Source: Burkholderiales bacterium | GTDB taxonomy: Bacteria > Pseudomonadota > Gammaproteobacteria > Burkholderiales > Burkholderiaceae_C | Assembly (NCBI GenBank): GCA_005793295.1 | Contig: SXSX01000057.1 | Span: 1 to 7,313 of the forward strand | Reading direction: 5' to 3' | DNA: 7,313 nt | Part shown: one piece after another, positions 5,221 through 7,313 of the stretch | Position numbering within the stretch: the first letter of the stretch is position 1 | How the letters are laid out: every line of letters begins with the position of its first letter | Notes under the pieces: model-generated | Told to the model about the DNA's origin: nothing | Database searches by the model: none | Seen by the model: only the letters and a program-made list of their open reading frames with translations | Position numbers and translations under genes: made by a program

Positions 5221-7313
5221 ATGAGTGAGACACAATCCGTCTACGCCGCCTACCAAGGCAATACCCATCTTTTTGGTGGTAATGCGCCCTATGTTGAAGA
5301 GATGTATGAGAACTACCTGGCCAACCCAGGCAGTGTTCCAGATACATGGCGCCAATACTTCGATGCGCTTCAACACGTTCCGGCTACCGATGGCAGCAAC
5401 GCCAAAGACGTTCCACACCAACCGGTGATCAATGCGTTCGCAGAGCGGGCAAAAGCGGGCGGAACCAAAGTCGTTTTGGCCAGCGCAGATGCGGAAATGG
5501 GGCGCAAGCGGACTTCTGTTCAGCAGCTCATCGCGGCTTACCGCAATGTGGGCCAGCGCTGGGCTGATTTAGACCCACTCAAACGAACTGAGCGCCCGTC
5601 TATTCCTGAACTTGACCCTGCGTTTTACGGTTTTACCGATGCAGACCAAGAGACAGTATTCGATACCAGCAATACATTCTTTGGCAAGGACCGGATGTCC
5701 TTGCGCGAATTGTTAAACGCATTGCGTGAAACCTATTGCGGCACCTTGGGCGCTGAGTACATGTATGCCACCGACCAAACAGAAAAGCGCTGGTGGCAAC
5801 AAAAGCTCGAAAGCATTCGCAGTAAACCGAGTTTCAATGCTGAAAAGAAAAAACATATTCTGGGTCGCTTAAGTGCAGCCGAAGGCCTTGAGCGCTTTTT
5901 GCATACGAAATATGTGGGCCAAAAACGCTTTTCTTTAGAAGGCGGCGAGAGCTTTATCGCGGCGATGGATGAACTGATCCAATCCGCCGGAAGCAAAGGC
6001 GTTCAAGAAATTGTGATCGGGATGGCCCATCGGGGCCGATTGAATGTTTTAGTCAACATCATGGGCAAGTTGCCTAAGGATTTGTTCGCCGAGTTTGACC
6101 ACACCGCTCCCGAAGAGTTGGCCTCAGGTGATGTGAAATACCACCAAGGCTTTAGCTCTGATATGAGTACGACCGGTGGGCCAGTCCATTTGTCCTTGGC
6201 CTTTAACCCTTCGCATTTGGAAATTGTGAACCCGGTGGTTGAAGGTTCTGTTCGCGCTCGGATGGATCGCCGCTCTGACCCTTTGGGCAAGCAGGTGCTT
6301 CCGGTATTGGTGCACGGCGATGCGGCTTTTGCGGGCCAAGGGGTGAACCAGGAAACGCTGGCCCTCGCCCAGACCCGGGGCTACACCACCGGGGGCACGG
6401 TCCATATCATCATCAATAACCAAATTGGCTTCACCACGTCAGACCCGCGTGATATGGGATCTACCGTGTATTGCACGGACATCGTGAAGATGGTTGAAGC
6501 CCCCGTGTTGCACGTTAACGGTGACGATCCTGAAGCGGTGGTTTTAGCGACGCAACTGGCACTGGAATACCGGATGCAGTTCAGCAAAGATATTGTGGTT
6601 GACATCATCTGCTTCCGTAAATTGGGCCACAACGAGCAAGACACCCCGAGCTTGACCCAGCCATTGATGTACAAAAAAATCAGTGCCCATCCAGGAACTC
6701 GCAAGCTGTTTGCTGAAAAGCTAAGCGCCCAAGGATTGGGAGACACTTTGGGCGACGATATGGTGAAAGCCTACCGTGCAGCACTAGACGAAGGCAAACA
6801 TGCAGCTGATCCCGTCCTCACTAACTTCAAAACCAAGTTCACGGTGGACTGGGCGCCGTTTTTGGGAAAAAAGTGGACGGATGCCGGAGATACAGCCATA
6901 CCGATGGGCGAGTGGAAGCGTTTATCCGAGCGTCTCACGACCATTCCAGATTCGGTCACTCCGCATCAGTTAGTCAAAAAAGTCTATGACGACCGCGCCG
7001 CGATGGGGCGTGGTGAGATTCCCGTGGACTGGGGGATGGGCGAGCACATGGCATTTGCGTCATTGGTGGCCAGCGGTTATCCGGTGCGTTTGTCAGGCGA
7101 AGACTGCGGTCGGGGTACGTTTACCCACCGCCATGCCGTCATCCATGACCAAAACCGAGAAAAATGGGATGTGGGGACCTATGTGCCCTTGCAAAACGTA
7201 GCTGATAACCAAGCCCCTTTTGTTGTCATCGACTCGATTTTGTCGGAGGAAGCAGTTTTGGGGTTTGAATATGGCTATGCCTCCAATGACCCCAATACCT
7301 TGGTTATCTGGGA
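5221..7313 (+). CDS. sucA: 2-oxoglutarate dehydrogenase E1 component (SucA/OdhA), 3'-truncated
   Basis: The frame runs uninterrupted from ATG 5221 to the right edge, giving 697 complete codons of a protein usually about 930-960 residues long. SucA is the thiamine-diphosphate-dependent E1 of the 2-oxoglutarate dehydrogenase complex. It decarboxylates 2-oxoglutarate and passes the succinyl group to E2 lipoate. The N-terminal E1o segment (about 13-45) reads HLFGGNAPYVEEMY and precedes the core; in the family it docks to E2. Active-site motifs follow: GMAHRGRLNV with His270, KYHQGFSSD with His308, the ThDP/Mg motif HGDAAF (365-370) leading to NNQIGF (Asn399, Asn400), FRKLGHNEQDTPS (465-477), and LSGEDCGRGTF (624-634) at the start of the pyrimidine-binding domain. 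These separate it from the unrelated PDH E1. sucB and lpd would be expected just beyond the edge. No frameshift or missing motif is visible. Confidence 0.97.
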   Translation, partial: MSETQSVYAAYQGNTHLFGGNAPYVEEMYENYLANPGSVPDTWRQYFDALQHVPATDGSNAKDVPHQPVINAFAERAKAGGTKVVLASADAEMGRKRTSVQQLIAAYRNVGQRWADLDPLKRTERPSIPELDPAFYGFTDADQETVFDTSNTFFGKDRMSLRELLNALRETYCGTLGAEYMYATDQTEKRWWQQKLESIRSKPSFNAEKKKHILGRLSAAEGLERFLHTKYVGQKRFSLEGGESFIAAMDELIQSAGSKGVQEIVIGMAHRGRLNVLVNIMGKLPKDLFAEFDHTAPEELASGDVKYHQGFSSDMSTTGGPVHLSLAFNPSHLEIVNPVVEGSVRARMDRRSDPLGKQVLPVLVHGDAAFAGQGVNQETLALAQTRGYTTGGTVHIIINNQIGFTTSDPRDMGSTVYCTDIVKMVEAPVLHVNGDDPEAVVLATQLALEYRMQFSKDIVVDIICFRKLGHNEQDTPSLTQPLMYKKISAHPGTRKLFAEKLSAQGLGDTLGDDMVKAYRAALDEGKHAADPVLTNFKTKFTVDWAPFLGKKWTDAGDTAIPMGEWKRLSERLTTIPDSVTPHQLVKKVYDDRAAMGRGEIPVDWGMGEHMAFASLVASGYPVRLSGEDCGRGTFTHRHAVIHDQNREKWDVGTYVPLQNVADNQAPFVVIDSILSEEAVLGFEYGYASNDPNTLVIW

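Noticed and set aside
6381..6746. Minus-strand open frame of 121 codons antisense to sucA
   Set aside because: It is fully inside the sucA ThDP-binding region. The plus-strand frame is unambiguous and no separate signals support the antisense one.
1..7313. All four plus-strand genes share the same reading frame
   Set aside because: The genes are separate, with clear stops and gaps, and such a coincidence has about a 1 in 27 chance. No fusion or readthrough is implied.
1..7313. Possible mobile element, phage, CRISPR or defence system
   Set aside because: No transposase, integrase, terminal repeats, spacer array or unusual composition was seen. All five genes are intact or edge-truncated housekeeping-type genes.

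Overview
The window looks like ordinary chromosome from a betaproteobacterium. Burkholderiales is the best guess, and a Comamonadaceae-like freshwater lineage is possible. This rests on how the ClpB, PrpE and SucA protein sequences read and on a moderate, roughly balanced base composition; no 16S or other marker gene is present. I see no tRNA, rRNA, insertion sequence, phage gene, CRISPR array or other sign of an accessory region. No stretch longer than about 200 bases lacks a gene.

Layout, left to right. (1) The 3' two-thirds of clpB, the Hsp104-type disaggregase, runs off the left edge. (2) A small secreted NlpC/P60 (C40) peptidoglycan endopeptidase lies on the minus strand, converging on clpB with only 9 bases between the two stop codons. 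(3) A 195-base divergent intergenic region follows. It carries a good minus-strand sigma70-type promoter for the endopeptidase, with a near-palindrome at its predicted transcription start, and a weaker plus-strand promoter candidate. (4) Next is an isochorismatase-like cysteine hydrolase of the ISOC1/ISOC2 type, substrate unknown. (5) After 114 bases comes prpE, propionyl-CoA synthetase, whose start is best placed at 3187 by a Shine-Dalgarno sequence. (6) After a further 144 bases comes sucA (odhA), the E1 subunit of 2-oxoglutarate dehydrogenase, open to the right edge and truncated there.

Functionally these are housekeeping genes: protein disaggregation under stress, cell-wall remodelling, a general cysteine hydrolase, activation of propionate to propionyl-CoA, and the succinyl-CoA-forming step of the TCA cycle. 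PrpE and SucA both belong to central acyl-CoA metabolism, but the gap between them gives no clear evidence of one operon. prpE sits here without prpB, prpC or prpD in view. I found no undescribed system. The second-look items are small regulatory structures in the intergenic regions, the tight convergent gene end, and a family-atypical insert in the hydrolase.
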